The notes under the pieces are model-generated. The model did not search any database. It worked only from the letters and a program-made list of their open reading frames with translations, and had not been told where the DNA came from. 64,000 nt of DNA. It comes from an uncultured Fibrobacter sp. GTDB taxonomy: Bacteria > Fibrobacterota > Fibrobacteria > Fibrobacterales > Fibrobacteraceae. Each line of letters opens with the position of its first letter. Position 1 is the stretch's first letter. Location: positions 43,733-107,732 of the forward strand of contig CAMKNA010000004.1 of assembly GCA_946414075.1 (NCBI GenBank). Direction: 5' to 3'. The position numbers were made by a program, and so were the translations under genes. Below, piece after piece: positions 44,227 to 53,539 of the stretch.

Positions 44227-45279
44227 ATGCAAGAAAACTTGATATCCATAATCGTCCCTGTGTACAATGTTTCAAAATATTTGAGACACTGCGTTGACAG
44301 TCTACTGAGGCAAACATACGAGAATATCGAGGTTCTTCTAGTTGACGACGGTTCCACGGATGACAGTGGCGAATTGTGCGACCAGTTCATGGAATCGGAC
44401 AACCGGATTCGCGTGATTCATCAGAAAAACCAGGGCGTTTCTGTGGCTCGGAATGAGGGGTTGCGGCAGGCCAGGGGATCTTGGGTCATGTTTGTTGATT
44501 CTGATGACTGGGTCGAACCGGAAATATGTGAAACCTTGCTAGACAGGGCTCTAAAAAGCAACTGCGATATTTGCGGATGTGACTTGTTGAAAGAAGTCGA
44601 GGGTGAAAGGCCGCAGATCCAGGCCGTGTACAAGCACGATGTGCTAATTCAGAAACCAGAGATGGAATCCTTGGTAGCTACCTTGCTGCACAAGAACATC
44701 GAGGGGACGCACTATAATCGAAGCGTAATGAATGGGCATTCTTGCATACAGGCCCTGTTGGGCCCGTATTGTAAACTTTATCGAAAAGACATTGTTGACG
44801 GAATCGAGTTCCCGCAACACATTCAGTATGCCGAAGACACCTTGTTTGTGTTACGGGTAATGATAGGTGCTTCTTCTGTAGCGTGGGTAAACCAGGCGCT
44901 GTATCATTATAGATTTTGGCCCATGTCTTTGGTTAACAAGTATGATAAGCGGAGGGCGGAGGACTGTGTTTCCCTTGATCGTGCCACTTTAGAATATATA
45001 AAGGGCGCATATGGAGAAAAAGAAGAACTGCTCAACGCCTTTGCCTATGGTTGTTTTTTGAGGGCCACCAGGCTGTTCCACTATTATGCTCGGAAAACAA
45101 AGAAAAGGGAGTTTGCAAGTATATGCAAGCTATTGAAGGCAACGTTGAAATCGTCCGTTTATTTCAAGGCGTTGCGCAACCCTGCACTAAAATTTGATGG
45201 CTTGAAGCGAAGATTCCAGCTATTTTTGTTGCGGAATGGCTTCGTCGGCGTTATGTACATCTTTGTCAGATTCCTCTGA
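44227..45279 (+). CDS. glycosyltransferase family 2
   Basis: 350 residues beginning at the base after the previous stop. GT-A fold signature: LISIIVPVYNVSKYLRHCVD, ENIEVLLVDDGSTDDSGELC, VIHQKNQGVSVARNEGLRQA, VMFVDSDDWVEPEIC (the metal-binding DSDD). C-terminal part has IQYAEDTLFVLRVMIGASSV, as in cps-type GT2 enzymes. Adds one sugar to the growing repeat unit. Its last 60 bp overlap the convergent polymerase gene. Confidence 0.92.
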   Translation: MQENLISIIVPVYNVSKYLRHCVDSLLRQTYENIEVLLVDDGSTDDSGELCDQFMESDNRIRVIHQKNQGVSVARNEGLRQARGSWVMFVDSDDWVEPEICETLLDRALKSNCDICGCDLLKEVEGERPQIQAVYKHDVLIQKPEMESLVATLLHKNIEGTHYNRSVMNGHSCIQALLGPYCKLYRKDIVDGIEFPQHIQYAEDTLFVLRVMIGASSVAWVNQALYHYRFWPMSLVNKYDKRRAEDCVSLDRATLEYIKGAYGEKEELLNAFAYGCFLRATRLFHYYARKTKKREFASICKLLKATLKSSVYFKALRNPALKFDGLKRRFQLFLLRNGFVGVMYIFVRFL

Positions 45280-46575
45280 CGGTTCGTCTTCTGTTGAAAG
45301 GCTGTTTCCAGCCAATAGCCCGATAAACGTATAGCACATGATGTCGTTTGAACCGATGTGCCCGGAGAGTATAAAGAACAATGTGCAGCACGATGTGACA
45401 AGGAATCCCTGATCTCCTGCGATTTTCCCCTGGTTGGCTTTTCGCTTGAAAAACACCATTATCCAACCGAGCATAAAGAAATATGAAACTAGGCCGAATA
45501 TGCCCTGGTTGATTAGTAGTGAGAAAACGACGGATTCAAGGCCCCCCAGGTTTTCGACCTGAGCGCGGCCATTTTTGTCTTCTTCGATTAAGTACTTTTC
45601 TATATAGCCCAATCCGTTCCCAAAATAGGGGGAATTGCGGAATTGCATGTAAGAGTACAAGAGTTGATCTTGGCGCAATTCCAGGGAGCTTCCCTGACCT
45701 TTCGTGGTTAAATTCTCAATGAAATCCTTTGTAATATTGCTTGCGGCTATTATGAGTGATACAAGAAGAACCAATTTGAAGAATTTGGATTTTTTTGAAA
45801 CGAAATAGTATAGGGAGAAGAAAAGTGCGCACAGAAGAGCCGTTCTTGACCCCGAGAAATACACCGTAACAAGAATAAGGCCCGCAAATAAAAGTTTTTT
45901 CTCTTTACTGATGTCTTTTCTTGCCAATGGTATAATGGTTAGTATGCAAATGCACAACATGGTTCCCAGTGCTGTGGGGTGTTTTGTCAGAATGTTGATT
46001 CTTGTTCGCCAATCCTGGTCGAATGTCACGGTTCCATTGAGGTCTGCAAATCCATCGTAATAAGGGAATGCTGAACAAATGATTTTGTACGGGATGTTGT
46101 CGTGTATGAAATGTTCAATGACGCCCAGAGTGCAAAGCAGGAACACGAGCTTAAAGAAATTCTTGTAAAAAACGTGGAAATCGGCTTTTCTTCCCGCGCA
46201 AAAGGCGGCGAACAAAAAGCCATAGGAATCTATATATATGCGAACGGAATCGTATATACGCTTGGCAGAACCGTCGGCGCCAAAATAGGCCGTAATGACA
46301 AAGAAAACAAGGACGATAAAGCAGGGAATTTTGAAGGGGAAATCTCGAATGCTTCTCTTGAATTCGCTGGGGTCGTTTACATACGATGTGATGATGTACA
46401 GGTATAGGAGAATAGACTTGGGATCGAGATAGGGACTTTTAGAAAACGCCACCGCGGAAGCGGGAATGCAAAAAAGGCCGATAATAAGCAGGAGAAGCCT
46501 GTTTTCTTCTTTTTTTTGCTGGATCATCAAAAAAGTGATGAATCCAACAAATAAAATGACAAGGAAACTCAGCAT
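45220..46575 (-). CDS. O-antigen ligase/polymerase-type membrane protein (Wzy-like)
   Basis: 451 residues with about eleven membrane helices. A large periplasmic loop near the middle and the segment VYFSGSRTALLCALFFSLYY match the Wzy_C/O-antigen ligase family; further on are GLESVVFSLLINQGIFGLVS and FFILSGHIGSNDIMC. In this locus, with a Wzx flippase and a Wzc kinase, it is the likely repeat-unit polymerase. The acidic tail (TEDEPSEESDKDVHNADEAI) coincides with the 60-bp overlap with the convergent GT2 gene. It starts 7 bp inside the end of the upstream gene. Confidence 0.83.
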   Translation of the reverse strand: MLSFLVILFVGFITFLMIQQKKEENRLLLLIIGLFCIPASAVAFSKSPYLDPKSILLYLYIITSYVNDPSEFKRSIRDFPFKIPCFIVLVFFVITAYFGADGSAKRIYDSVRIYIDSYGFLFAAFCAGRKADFHVFYKNFFKLVFLLCTLGVIEHFIHDNIPYKIICSAFPYYDGFADLNGTVTFDQDWRTRINILTKHPTALGTMLCICILTIIPLARKDISKEKKLLFAGLILVTVYFSGSRTALLCALFFSLYYFVSKKSKFFKLVLLVSLIIAASNITKDFIENLTTKGQGSSLELRQDQLLYSYMQFRNSPYFGNGLGYIEKYLIEEDKNGRAQVENLGGLESVVFSLLINQGIFGLVSYFFMLGWIMVFFKRKANQGKIAGDQGFLVTSCCTLFFILSGHIGSNDIMCYTFIGLLAGNSLSTEDEPSEESDKDVHNADEAIPQQK

Positions 46576-47840
46576 TTATGGAGCCCCTTTAGAATTTCTT
46601 GAAGAACATTCTGTGCGACGGTTTGGTTGTGGGGCGGCAATAGGTAGTCGTCAAAAAAGGCCTTGCGTTTTTCTTCCTTGGGGTCCTTTCCGTCAATGAC
46701 GACATTCTTTATGAAGTCTTCGGGATTGCAATCTTCTAGAGAGTAGTGCGCGTCTAGGGCCTTGAGCCCGAATTTACAGTAAACTTTGTCCCTAGGGGGG
46801 CCTACAAAAAGGCAGGGCTTTTGGGTATATAGGTATTCTGCTGTAAATGAACCGCAATCGTGTATGAGGGCATCGGACTGCTTGAACAACTCTATGTAGT
46901 CCCCAGTGGCGATAAATGTGTTGGGGAGACTTTCCCATTTGTGGAAATATTCGTCGGTTCTTTGCTTTCCCCACTGTGGGTGCAGGTATAGGTTGTGCTT
47001 TAAAATGGGATGCGGCTTGAAGGCGATTATAACCTGATCCTGGTATTTCGTGGCGAGGTCTAGGAAAACATCGGCGTATTGCAGGAATGTCGAGCAGTCC
47101 GAATATTTGTTGGGAATGATGGAGTTGTGGGTCGCCCAAACGATCCTTTTTCGTTGGTCGCTTTCATCACCCCAAGGATGGCTGGAGGGGGGCTCATTCT
47201 GCTTTTCCAAGAAGATGTCGGCGAGCGGATAACCCGTAACGCAAACATTTTCACCCTTGTTCAGCGCCAAATGGTAAGCGTTTTCTTTGTGTATTGCTGT
47301 GGGGTAAAACAGTTTCCAGGCCATATTGTGCAGGGACTGGTCATAACCCCATTGGTAATTTGATACCCAAAAAGCGTACGGGATGTAGCAAAAGAGCGTG
47401 TTGGGCAAATTATAGACGGACAGACTTTCGGGAACGCTTGTCTTGTAGGGCTGTGCGTAAAATATGATGTCGGCTTTAAAATTTTCTAGGTCTTGTGCGT
47501 ACGGAAAATTCAACTTTTTAAAGTAAAGCTCCATCTCCTCGATGCATTTGCTTTTTAGTTGAGCGTCTAAGTCGGGCCGAGGAACAAGGACTACCAGGGG
47601 GTTGAAAAGGGGATTTTTTTGCATCAGTGAAAAAATCCCGTTGTATTTCCAGAAGGCGACATCCATACAGACGAAGGCAACGGAGATGGATTCTTTTTTG
47701 CTTAAGCGTTTTATGAGTTTTTTATCCCTACGCTTGAAATACGCAATAAAGAAACGATCCTTTAAACGAAGGCTGCCGAAAAAATTCCGTACAGAGGCCG
47801 GGAAAAACCTTGTATAGAAATGTTTTAGCGCGAGTATCAT
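46569..47840 (-). CDS. CDP-glycerol glycerophosphotransferase-like protein, copy 1
   Basis: 423 residues from ATG 47840 (AAGGG just upstream; the frame extends to TTG 47852). Basic amphipathic N-terminus for membrane contact, then a GT-B-like fold: NTLFCYIPYAFWVSNYQWGY, VIIAFKPHPILKHN, TFIATGDYIELFKQSDALIH, DCGSFTAEYLYTQKPCLFVG, where HDCGSF stands in for the family's SDYSS. That altered motif, and WATHNSI in place of the usual APTWR, make it a divergent member. Expected to move polyol-phosphate units to a lipid-linked glycan on the cytoplasmic face. Confidence 0.72.
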   Translation of the reverse strand: MILALKHFYTRFFPASVRNFFGSLRLKDRFFIAYFKRRDKKLIKRLSKKESISVAFVCMDVAFWKYNGIFSLMQKNPLFNPLVVLVPRPDLDAQLKSKCIEEMELYFKKLNFPYAQDLENFKADIIFYAQPYKTSVPESLSVYNLPNTLFCYIPYAFWVSNYQWGYDQSLHNMAWKLFYPTAIHKENAYHLALNKGENVCVTGYPLADIFLEKQNEPPSSHPWGDESDQRKRIVWATHNSIIPNKYSDCSTFLQYADVFLDLATKYQDQVIIAFKPHPILKHNLYLHPQWGKQRTDEYFHKWESLPNTFIATGDYIELFKQSDALIHDCGSFTAEYLYTQKPCLFVGPPRDKVYCKFGLKALDAHYSLEDCNPEDFIKNVVIDGKDPKEEKRKAFFDDYLLPPHNQTVAQNVLQEILKGLHKC

Positions 47841-47863
47841 ATACCCTTGCAATATAAAAATAA

Positions 47864-48691
47864 TTAGGGTGTGGGGACGATTCCTATGGGTTCTGTCTGG
47901 ATGATAAAGTCGGAAAAACGGGCGTAACTATCATGGTTTGGGGACCAACTGTCTGTTCCCCCGCCATGGAAGGTTGAAAGGTACATGTCGTTTATGTGGA
48001 CGTTTTCGTTTTTTCGGAATGTGAGGTTTTCTTGGTGGAGGACTTTTTTCCCGTCCAGCCATGTTTCAATTTCGCCGTCGGAGTAGACGATGCCGTTAAC
48101 AATCTGGTTCATTGTCACCTTGGTTACAATCCAGTGCCATTGACCTGGCGTTAACTTGACGGGGTTGCCGCTGTCGGACCATAAAAAAGAGTCTCCGTAT
48201 TGGCCTTTTTGATTGCTGTGGTAGACGTACTGTTCGGCATATCCGTTTTTTCGCCACATGATTCTGGCACTCCAACCGTTACCATCGGACGGGTCCTTTC
48301 CGCCAGTATAGCATTTTCCTCCGCAAAGTCCCGGTAACTTGCCGCCTTTTTTAAAGTCGAAGCCGTTTTCGAAAAAAAGGAAATAGCCCAGCCACAGGGT
48401 GTCATGGGCTTCGGAAAGACGGTAGTGAACCTGTGCAGCGCACCCCCTTTCTTTCGATGTGCCAAGACATCCCTTGGGATATTTAAGCCGGAGGACGTTC
48501 TTCTTCAACAGGGAATCAAAAACGATTTCAGAATTGGGCAAATCAGGCTTTTTGGCATCTCGGTTGAAATCCTGATGGGCCATTCTTGATGTGTATGGCC
48601 CCGGGTTGTGTTGATTGAAATCAACAATCCACTTATTGGCGAAAGTGAGAGTCGCAAAGAGAAAAAGGAATGTGATTATTTTAGTTGTCAT
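47864..48691 (-). CDS. polysaccharide lyase family 14-like secreted protein
   Basis: 275 residues. Signal peptide (IITFLFLFATLTFANK). The mature part resembles the PL14 jelly-roll fold: LWLGYFLFFENGFDFKKGGK, LPGLCGGKC, NGWSARIMWRKNGYAEQYVY, PGQWHWIVTKVTMN, GEIETWLDGKKVL and MYLSTFHGGGTDSWSPNHDS. PL14 enzymes split alginate or glucuronan by beta-elimination. In a locus that makes UDP-glucuronate, it could trim the polymer during export, as AlgL does. It overlaps the acyltransferase start by 4 bp. Catalysis is inferred from the fold only. Confidence 0.72.
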   Translation of the reverse strand: MTTKIITFLFLFATLTFANKWIVDFNQHNPGPYTSRMAHQDFNRDAKKPDLPNSEIVFDSLLKKNVLRLKYPKGCLGTSKERGCAAQVHYRLSEAHDTLWLGYFLFFENGFDFKKGGKLPGLCGGKCYTGGKDPSDGNGWSARIMWRKNGYAEQYVYHSNQKGQYGDSFLWSDSGNPVKLTPGQWHWIVTKVTMNQIVNGIVYSDGEIETWLDGKKVLHQENLTFRKNENVHINDMYLSTFHGGGTDSWSPNHDSYARFSDFIIQTEPIGIVPTP

Positions 48692-49740
48692 TTCAGTTTA
48701 TTTAAAATCTTTTTGTTTAGCTTGTTTATCACAAAAGCAAGTCCAATTGACATTAGAATAGTACTTGCAACGAATCCAATATGATTATTCCATTGCAGAC
48801 AGTGTACGGAATTGCCATAATGGACGTTGACGAAAGATTGGTTGAGAAATAGGATAAATAAAGTATGGATTAGATAGAGTTCATATGAGATTTTGCCAAG
48901 AAATGCCGAAACAGTGTTGCCTATTTTGATTTTATAAAGAGAAAGGATTATTACGGAAATGAATAAATTGGTATAGATTTGTCTAAAAATAAACCTGTTA
49001 ATATAAGTTTGTATGTTGGTAAATGCGAAAACAATAAATAAAGCTAATGAGCAAAGTATAATAAATGGGAAATAGCGCTTTACCCAAATTTTAATCTGAT
49101 TTTCATAACGAGAATATAGGATGCCGGTTAAAAAACATGGGGCTGTTCCGTACCAAATTATATTTTTTTCGGCATATTTACAGAGAATGCAATAAATTGC
49201 AATGCCCATAGTGGTTAAGATAAATGCAACAGAGAATTTGTTTTTTTTGAAAGAAAAATAAAAAAGGATATAAAGTAGGCATAGAACAACAACATACCAT
49301 GCGGATGTGATAAATAAACCGTTTTTAAGAAATGGAATAAAAAAACTTTTTATCAGCAGTTCAGATGGTGGCTTAAAGCCCCCTATAAAAAACAAAACCA
49401 CAATGTATACAATGTTCATTGTGTAGTAAGGAACAATTATTGAGGGAAAACGATGGAAGAGAAAGGAATCTAGGTATCTAGGTTTGCTTATAACATTCTT
49501 TATCAACCCATATCCAGAAAAGAAGAAAAAGAGCCCTACAAACATGTAGCCGTGCTTCCAAAATGGAATTACTCCGGTATGGGCAAAAATAACGCAGATT
49601 GCGGCGAGTCCACGAACTGGAAGAGAGTTCTTAAGAGATAAACCATCGTCAAAAAAAGCACTGTTTCTTGCAAATTGAGCCTTAAATAGGACAAGAAAGA
49701 GTAAAGCCGCGATGAAAATGAGACTATCGATATTGATCAT
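48688..49740 (-). CDS. membrane acyltransferase (acyltransferase family 3)
   Basis: 350 residues, about ten membrane helices. Family signature LPVRGLAAICVIFAHTGVIP with the active-site histidine and GYMFVGLFFFFSGYGLIKNV; the C-terminal SYELYLIHTLFILFLNQSFV is also typical. It would put acetyl or another acyl group on the lipid-linked repeat unit. AGAGGAAC precedes the ATG. Markedly AT-rich, as are its neighbours up to about 54.8 kb. The 118 bp upstream hold nothing recognisable beyond T-rich DNA. Confidence 0.87.
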   Translation of the reverse strand: MINIDSLIFIAALLFLVLFKAQFARNSAFFDDGLSLKNSLPVRGLAAICVIFAHTGVIPFWKHGYMFVGLFFFFSGYGLIKNVISKPRYLDSFLFHRFPSIIVPYYTMNIVYIVVLFFIGGFKPPSELLIKSFFIPFLKNGLFITSAWYVVVLCLLYILFYFSFKKNKFSVAFILTTMGIAIYCILCKYAEKNIIWYGTAPCFLTGILYSRYENQIKIWVKRYFPFIILCSLALFIVFAFTNIQTYINRFIFRQIYTNLFISVIILSLYKIKIGNTVSAFLGKISYELYLIHTLFILFLNQSFVNVHYGNSVHCLQWNNHIGFVASTILMSIGLAFVINKLNKKILNKLK

Positions 49741-49858
49741 AGAGTTCCTCTGACATTTTTTAGAGAGATTTATTCTTATTTTTTTTTGACAATGTTGTTA
49801 AAGTGACCAGTTGTAGAAAAAGCCCCAAAGCTAAAATCTGATTACCTTTATTGCTCAG

Positions 49859-50944
49859 TTACTCGAACTTAGTAGTAAATTCACTGGCTTTCTTTATGAG
49901 TTCGTCCCGGAGGGGCTTGTAATCATCGGAATTATTGAGGATATTGTTCAAATGAATTTTATCTTTTTGAAGTAATTTTTTCAGTTCCTGAGATTCTGCA
50001 ACGAGTCCTTTCGGTGTCCATCGACAACGATGAAATAAATTGATGAGGCCGCCAAATCGTCCGGGGCTTCTTGTTCTTCCATCGTCTAATGCATCGGATG
50101 AAATAAAAATAACTGGGGTCTCTATGCCAAGGCAAGGAAGGGCACAGTGAATACGGGATGTTACAACCAGCGAAGCCTTGGCGTATGTATGTACAAGATC
50201 CCTAGCATATTCAATTTTTTCTTGGTCGTTGTTAAATAGCGACTGATCTACACTGTGTGAGATGAATTTTGCATTAAATAAAACATCATCCCCAAAAACA
50301 TTGTGGTATGTTTCATAAAAACAGGCTGCCATTAGCATCTTTCCAAGAATAGGAATGTTGGCTACGGCCCATTTAACATTGTACTTTATATGTCTGCTGA
50401 TAATGAACGATTTTCGCGGTGATTTGATCAGTAGCTGAAGCGCTTTGAAAAGTCTCCGCTCTTTATTTCGATCTTTTCTTAGATCATATTCATAATACGG
50501 ATCTACGAAATAAATGGAATGATCTTTTATGTCGCTTTTGTATTTTAAATTCAAAGTCAATGTCAGGCAACCGGAAAAATAGCTCTCTACGCCGTATTTT
50601 TCCAAAAGGGCTTGCGTGCCTGTGTCACGAGCGCCTATAGGTTCGTGTTTTTTCAAATATTCAATGGTTTTTGTTGAAAAAAAACGTGAAGCGATAGATG
50701 GAACTATGTGAAATGAGATAAAGAGTGGATTGATTGATGGTGCTGGTGGAAAATTTTCTGGATTCCACATGAACCATCCGTTCATAATAAGGTTTATTTT
50801 CTTATCGTCCGAAATGGAATCAAGATGTTCTCTTTCAACTAAACAGTCTATTTTTTTGAAGAATTGTTCTTGTGCAAGGCTCTGAATATAATCGCCAATA
50901 TTCTTTCGTTGACCAACGCCGGAACAAATTAAAAGACCATTCAT
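49859..50944 (-). CDS. polysaccharide pyruvyl transferase family protein
   Basis: 361 residues. N-terminal GLLICSGVGQRKNIGDYIQS (the GxxNxGD element of this family), IMNGWFMWNPENFP, EPIGARDTGTQALLEKYGVE and YFSGCLTLTLNL, then DLVHTYAKASLVVTSRIHCA and LPCLGIETPVIF. Members transfer a pyruvyl ketal from PEP to a sugar and give the polymer acid groups. It overlaps the flippase gene by 4 bp (ATGA). Confidence 0.88.
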   Translation of the reverse strand: MNGLLICSGVGQRKNIGDYIQSLAQEQFFKKIDCLVEREHLDSISDDKKINLIMNGWFMWNPENFPPAPSINPLFISFHIVPSIASRFFSTKTIEYLKKHEPIGARDTGTQALLEKYGVESYFSGCLTLTLNLKYKSDIKDHSIYFVDPYYEYDLRKDRNKERRLFKALQLLIKSPRKSFIISRHIKYNVKWAVANIPILGKMLMAACFYETYHNVFGDDVLFNAKFISHSVDQSLFNNDQEKIEYARDLVHTYAKASLVVTSRIHCALPCLGIETPVIFISSDALDDGRTRSPGRFGGLINLFHRCRWTPKGLVAESQELKKLLQKDKIHLNNILNNSDDYKPLRDELIKKASEFTTKFE

Positions 50945-52482
50945 TTTTTTTCTCCAAATTTTTTCTTTATTGTTGAAATTAACAGGAATCGATCTTGTTT
51001 ATTTAATCCGATAAAGAATACGAAAATAAAATAGAAAATCTCAAAAAGAATTGTTGTCGTAGTCAATTTCGCAAAGCCGCTAAATGGAATTTGTGATAGA
51101 AAATGAAAGAGAAGAATAGATGATGTTGCAATGATTGCCGAAGGCACAATGCTTCCGGATAAAAACTTTTTGACAGATAGTTGTATTTTCGCTTTCACAA
51201 AAGCTAAGCGAATAATGAGATAGATAATGTCAAGGAAACATTTGATTACAAGTACAATAATGGGACCGAAACCTTGTTTCAAGAAAATGTATGACAAGGT
51301 TATATTCATCAACATTGCTGTGCTTATAGAAAGCTGATAGTATTTGATATTTCCTGTTGCTTGAACCGACATCCATAGGGGGGCTGATAAAGTTTCCAAT
51401 AGTGTGTATGTTAGTATGCATATGCAAAATTCGGCAACATAGTCAGGGACGACTTTTAGCCATAAGTCCAGGACAAAATGGATGTTGAAGCATAGAGGGC
51501 AAACTACTGCAAAGAGAAGTAGGAAGGAGTATTTAGAAGAATTGATTATGAGCGCTCGCATGGAGGGAAGGTTTCCTGCCGCGTAATATTTGACGAGCTG
51601 GGGCCTGAATGCAACTTGAAAATTTTTCACAAAATTGTTCATCGCATTGTTTATTTGAGTAGTAATACCCATTGCTGCGTTGACGGTGACTCCGTAAAAG
51701 AGATTGAGTAAAATGTTTAATCCTTGGTTTGCTGACATGGATGCTACTGCTCCGAATAGGCTCCAGCCGGAAAAGGACAATAGCTTCTTAAAGAGGTCGT
51801 AATCCCAGATTTTTTTAATCCAACAAATGTGAATATCTTCAAAAGATATTATGGAGAATGCAAAAGTTGCAAACAATATTATTAGTGCAATAAAAAAATG
51901 GTTTATTGCGTACAATTTGAGTTTGTCAATTAAGAAAAATTGTAATGAAAAGGCGTTTAGTAATTTGAGTAAGACCTCGATTATGCTCAAGTATGCATAA
52001 AAAAACATTTTTTCGTGGGATATTATTAGAGCTTCAAAGGGTGTTTTGACGAGGTTTATGAAAAGCGCAATAACAGAAAAATGAAAAGTCCATAGAGCGG
52101 CGTCATGTCGTCCTGCAGGCAGAGACATTTTGTTTGATATATACCAATTCCCCGCCAGTTCAATGATGCAAACAAGGGCAATACCAAGAACAATGTAAGT
52201 GAAAAAGCAATGATTAAAAACTTCGTTAACTTTCCCACCTTCTTTACGGCCAAGTTCAAAATTAAGAAAACGTTGTGTCGCGGTTCCCAAAGGCCCACTG
52301 ATAAAGGTAAACGCAACGATAAATGCTGCGACTACACTGTAAATACCATAATTTTCAATCCCTAGGTTGTCAAGAACGATGCGGCTTGTGTAGAGCTGGA
52401 CCAACATCATAACCCCCATTCGTATGTACAAATAGAGGGTGTTTTTAGCTATTCGCTTTTCGTTTTGATGTTGCGATCCCAA
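50941..52482 (-). CDS. Wzx-type polysaccharide flippase
   Basis: 513 residues, twelve to fourteen membrane helices, MOP/MATE superfamily. N-terminus NTLYLYIRMGVMMLVQLYTS, RIVLDNLGIENYGIYSVVAA, FISGPLGTATQRFLNFELGR is characteristic of Bacteroidetes/Fibrobacter-type Wzx proteins. It would flip the undecaprenyl-linked repeat unit to the periplasm for polymerisation by the Wzy-like protein at 45.2 kb. Very AT-rich coding sequence. Confidence 0.92.
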   Translation of the reverse strand: MGSQHQNEKRIAKNTLYLYIRMGVMMLVQLYTSRIVLDNLGIENYGIYSVVAAFIVAFTFISGPLGTATQRFLNFELGRKEGGKVNEVFNHCFFTYIVLGIALVCIIELAGNWYISNKMSLPAGRHDAALWTFHFSVIALFINLVKTPFEALIISHEKMFFYAYLSIIEVLLKLLNAFSLQFFLIDKLKLYAINHFFIALIILFATFAFSIISFEDIHICWIKKIWDYDLFKKLLSFSGWSLFGAVASMSANQGLNILLNLFYGVTVNAAMGITTQINNAMNNFVKNFQVAFRPQLVKYYAAGNLPSMRALIINSSKYSFLLLFAVVCPLCFNIHFVLDLWLKVVPDYVAEFCICILTYTLLETLSAPLWMSVQATGNIKYYQLSISTAMLMNITLSYIFLKQGFGPIIVLVIKCFLDIIYLIIRLAFVKAKIQLSVKKFLSGSIVPSAIIATSSILLFHFLSQIPFSGFAKLTTTTILFEIFYFIFVFFIGLNKQDRFLLISTIKKKFGEKK

Positions 52483-52501
52483 AGAAACTCCTATGAATTA
52501 A

Positions 52502-53539
52502 TCATCCTGCCGTGGAATGGATTGTTTTTTCAAACATCTCTTTTAAAGAATGTGTCGGGTTCCAACCGAGTTTTTTCAATTTTGCCGTGTCAAGATTCAT
52601 CTTGAGTGGCGGAGCGTATCCAAATTTGGAAATGTCAGATTCTTCGATAATGACTTTTATTTTGTTTTTTGCAATTTGTTCCGCTACAAGCTTAGCCATT
52701 TCGTAAATGGAACAATAGGTGCTTTCGTTGGCGGCATTGTATGCTTCCCCGTTTTCGCCTTTTAACAATACAGTGAGAATTGCAGAAACGGCGTCTGCGG
52801 TATAGAGATAATTTCGCTTTGTTTCGCCTTTGGTATGTAAAACGATGTTTTTGCCTTCGATAGCGCACCGTGCGAATTCTGCAAATACGCGCCCGTCATT
52901 ATATGCGACGCCGGGGCCAAAAGTTTGAGTGAGACGGAGTATTTTGGCTGGCACCCCATATTCGGAAGCGTATGCTGCACAGAGGGTCTCGCATAGACGC
53001 TTGCTTTCCGGGTAACAAGTTCGCACCTCGGTTGAAATCAAATTTGTTCCGTGGGATTCGTTTATCTTTTCGTCTGTTTTCGGAGCTCCGTAAATTTCCA
53101 TTGTGGAAAGGTAAACGAAGCTTTCCACCTTGTTCGCGTTTGCAAATTCCAAAAGATTTTGGGTACCTTTGAAGGTGGTGGAAATAACATTGACGGGAGT
53201 GGTTATAAAAGCTTTGCTAGATGTTTCACTAGCTGCGTGAATGATGTAATCGACTGGAACAGGCGAAGAAAATGGCTGTGTGATGTCGGAAATGATGAAA
53301 GAGAGTCTGTCTTTATGCGGATTGCCAGAAAAAAACAATTCGGCTTTTTCCTTGTTCCTGGCGAGGGCCGCCACCTTAGCAGTTTTGGTGTTGTTGAGAA
53401 TGATCGTGACAAGGGTTTTGCCTATTAGACCTGTTGCCCCAGTTACAAGGATGCATTTATGTTCGAGTTGATCAAATAGTTCGGGATAATTAATTTTTAA
53501 ACTATTTGCATCTTCAAGTATTAAATCATTGTAAGTCAC
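52502..53539 (-). CDS. NAD-dependent epimerase/dehydratase (extended SDR)
   Basis: 345 residues from GTG 53539, preferred because GGAGG stands nine bases upstream; ATG 53584 is in frame but has no ribosome site and lies deeper in the previous gene. Rossmann motif ILVTGATGLIGKTLVTIILN, then DYIIHAASETSSKAFI, SFVYLSTMEIYGAP, catalytic YPESKRLCETL (Tyr-X3-Lys) and GPGVAYNDGRVFAEFARCAI. Extended SDRs remodel nucleotide sugars. Just after the cytidylyltransferase and CDP-glycerol transferase-like genes, it may act on a CDP-linked sugar or polyol precursor; the substrate is open. Overlap with the upstream gene 14 bp. Confidence 0.86.
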   Translation of the reverse strand: MTYNDLILEDANSLKINYPELFDQLEHKCILVTGATGLIGKTLVTIILNNTKTAKVAALARNKEKAELFFSGNPHKDRLSFIISDITQPFSSPVPVDYIIHAASETSSKAFITTPVNVISTTFKGTQNLLEFANANKVESFVYLSTMEIYGAPKTDEKINESHGTNLISTEVRTCYPESKRLCETLCAAYASEYGVPAKILRLTQTFGPGVAYNDGRVFAEFARCAIEGKNIVLHTKGETKRNYLYTADAVSAILTVLLKGENGEAYNAANESTYCSIYEMAKLVAEQIAKNKIKVIIEESDISKFGYAPPLKMNLDTAKLKKLGWNPTHSLKEMFEKTIHSTAG

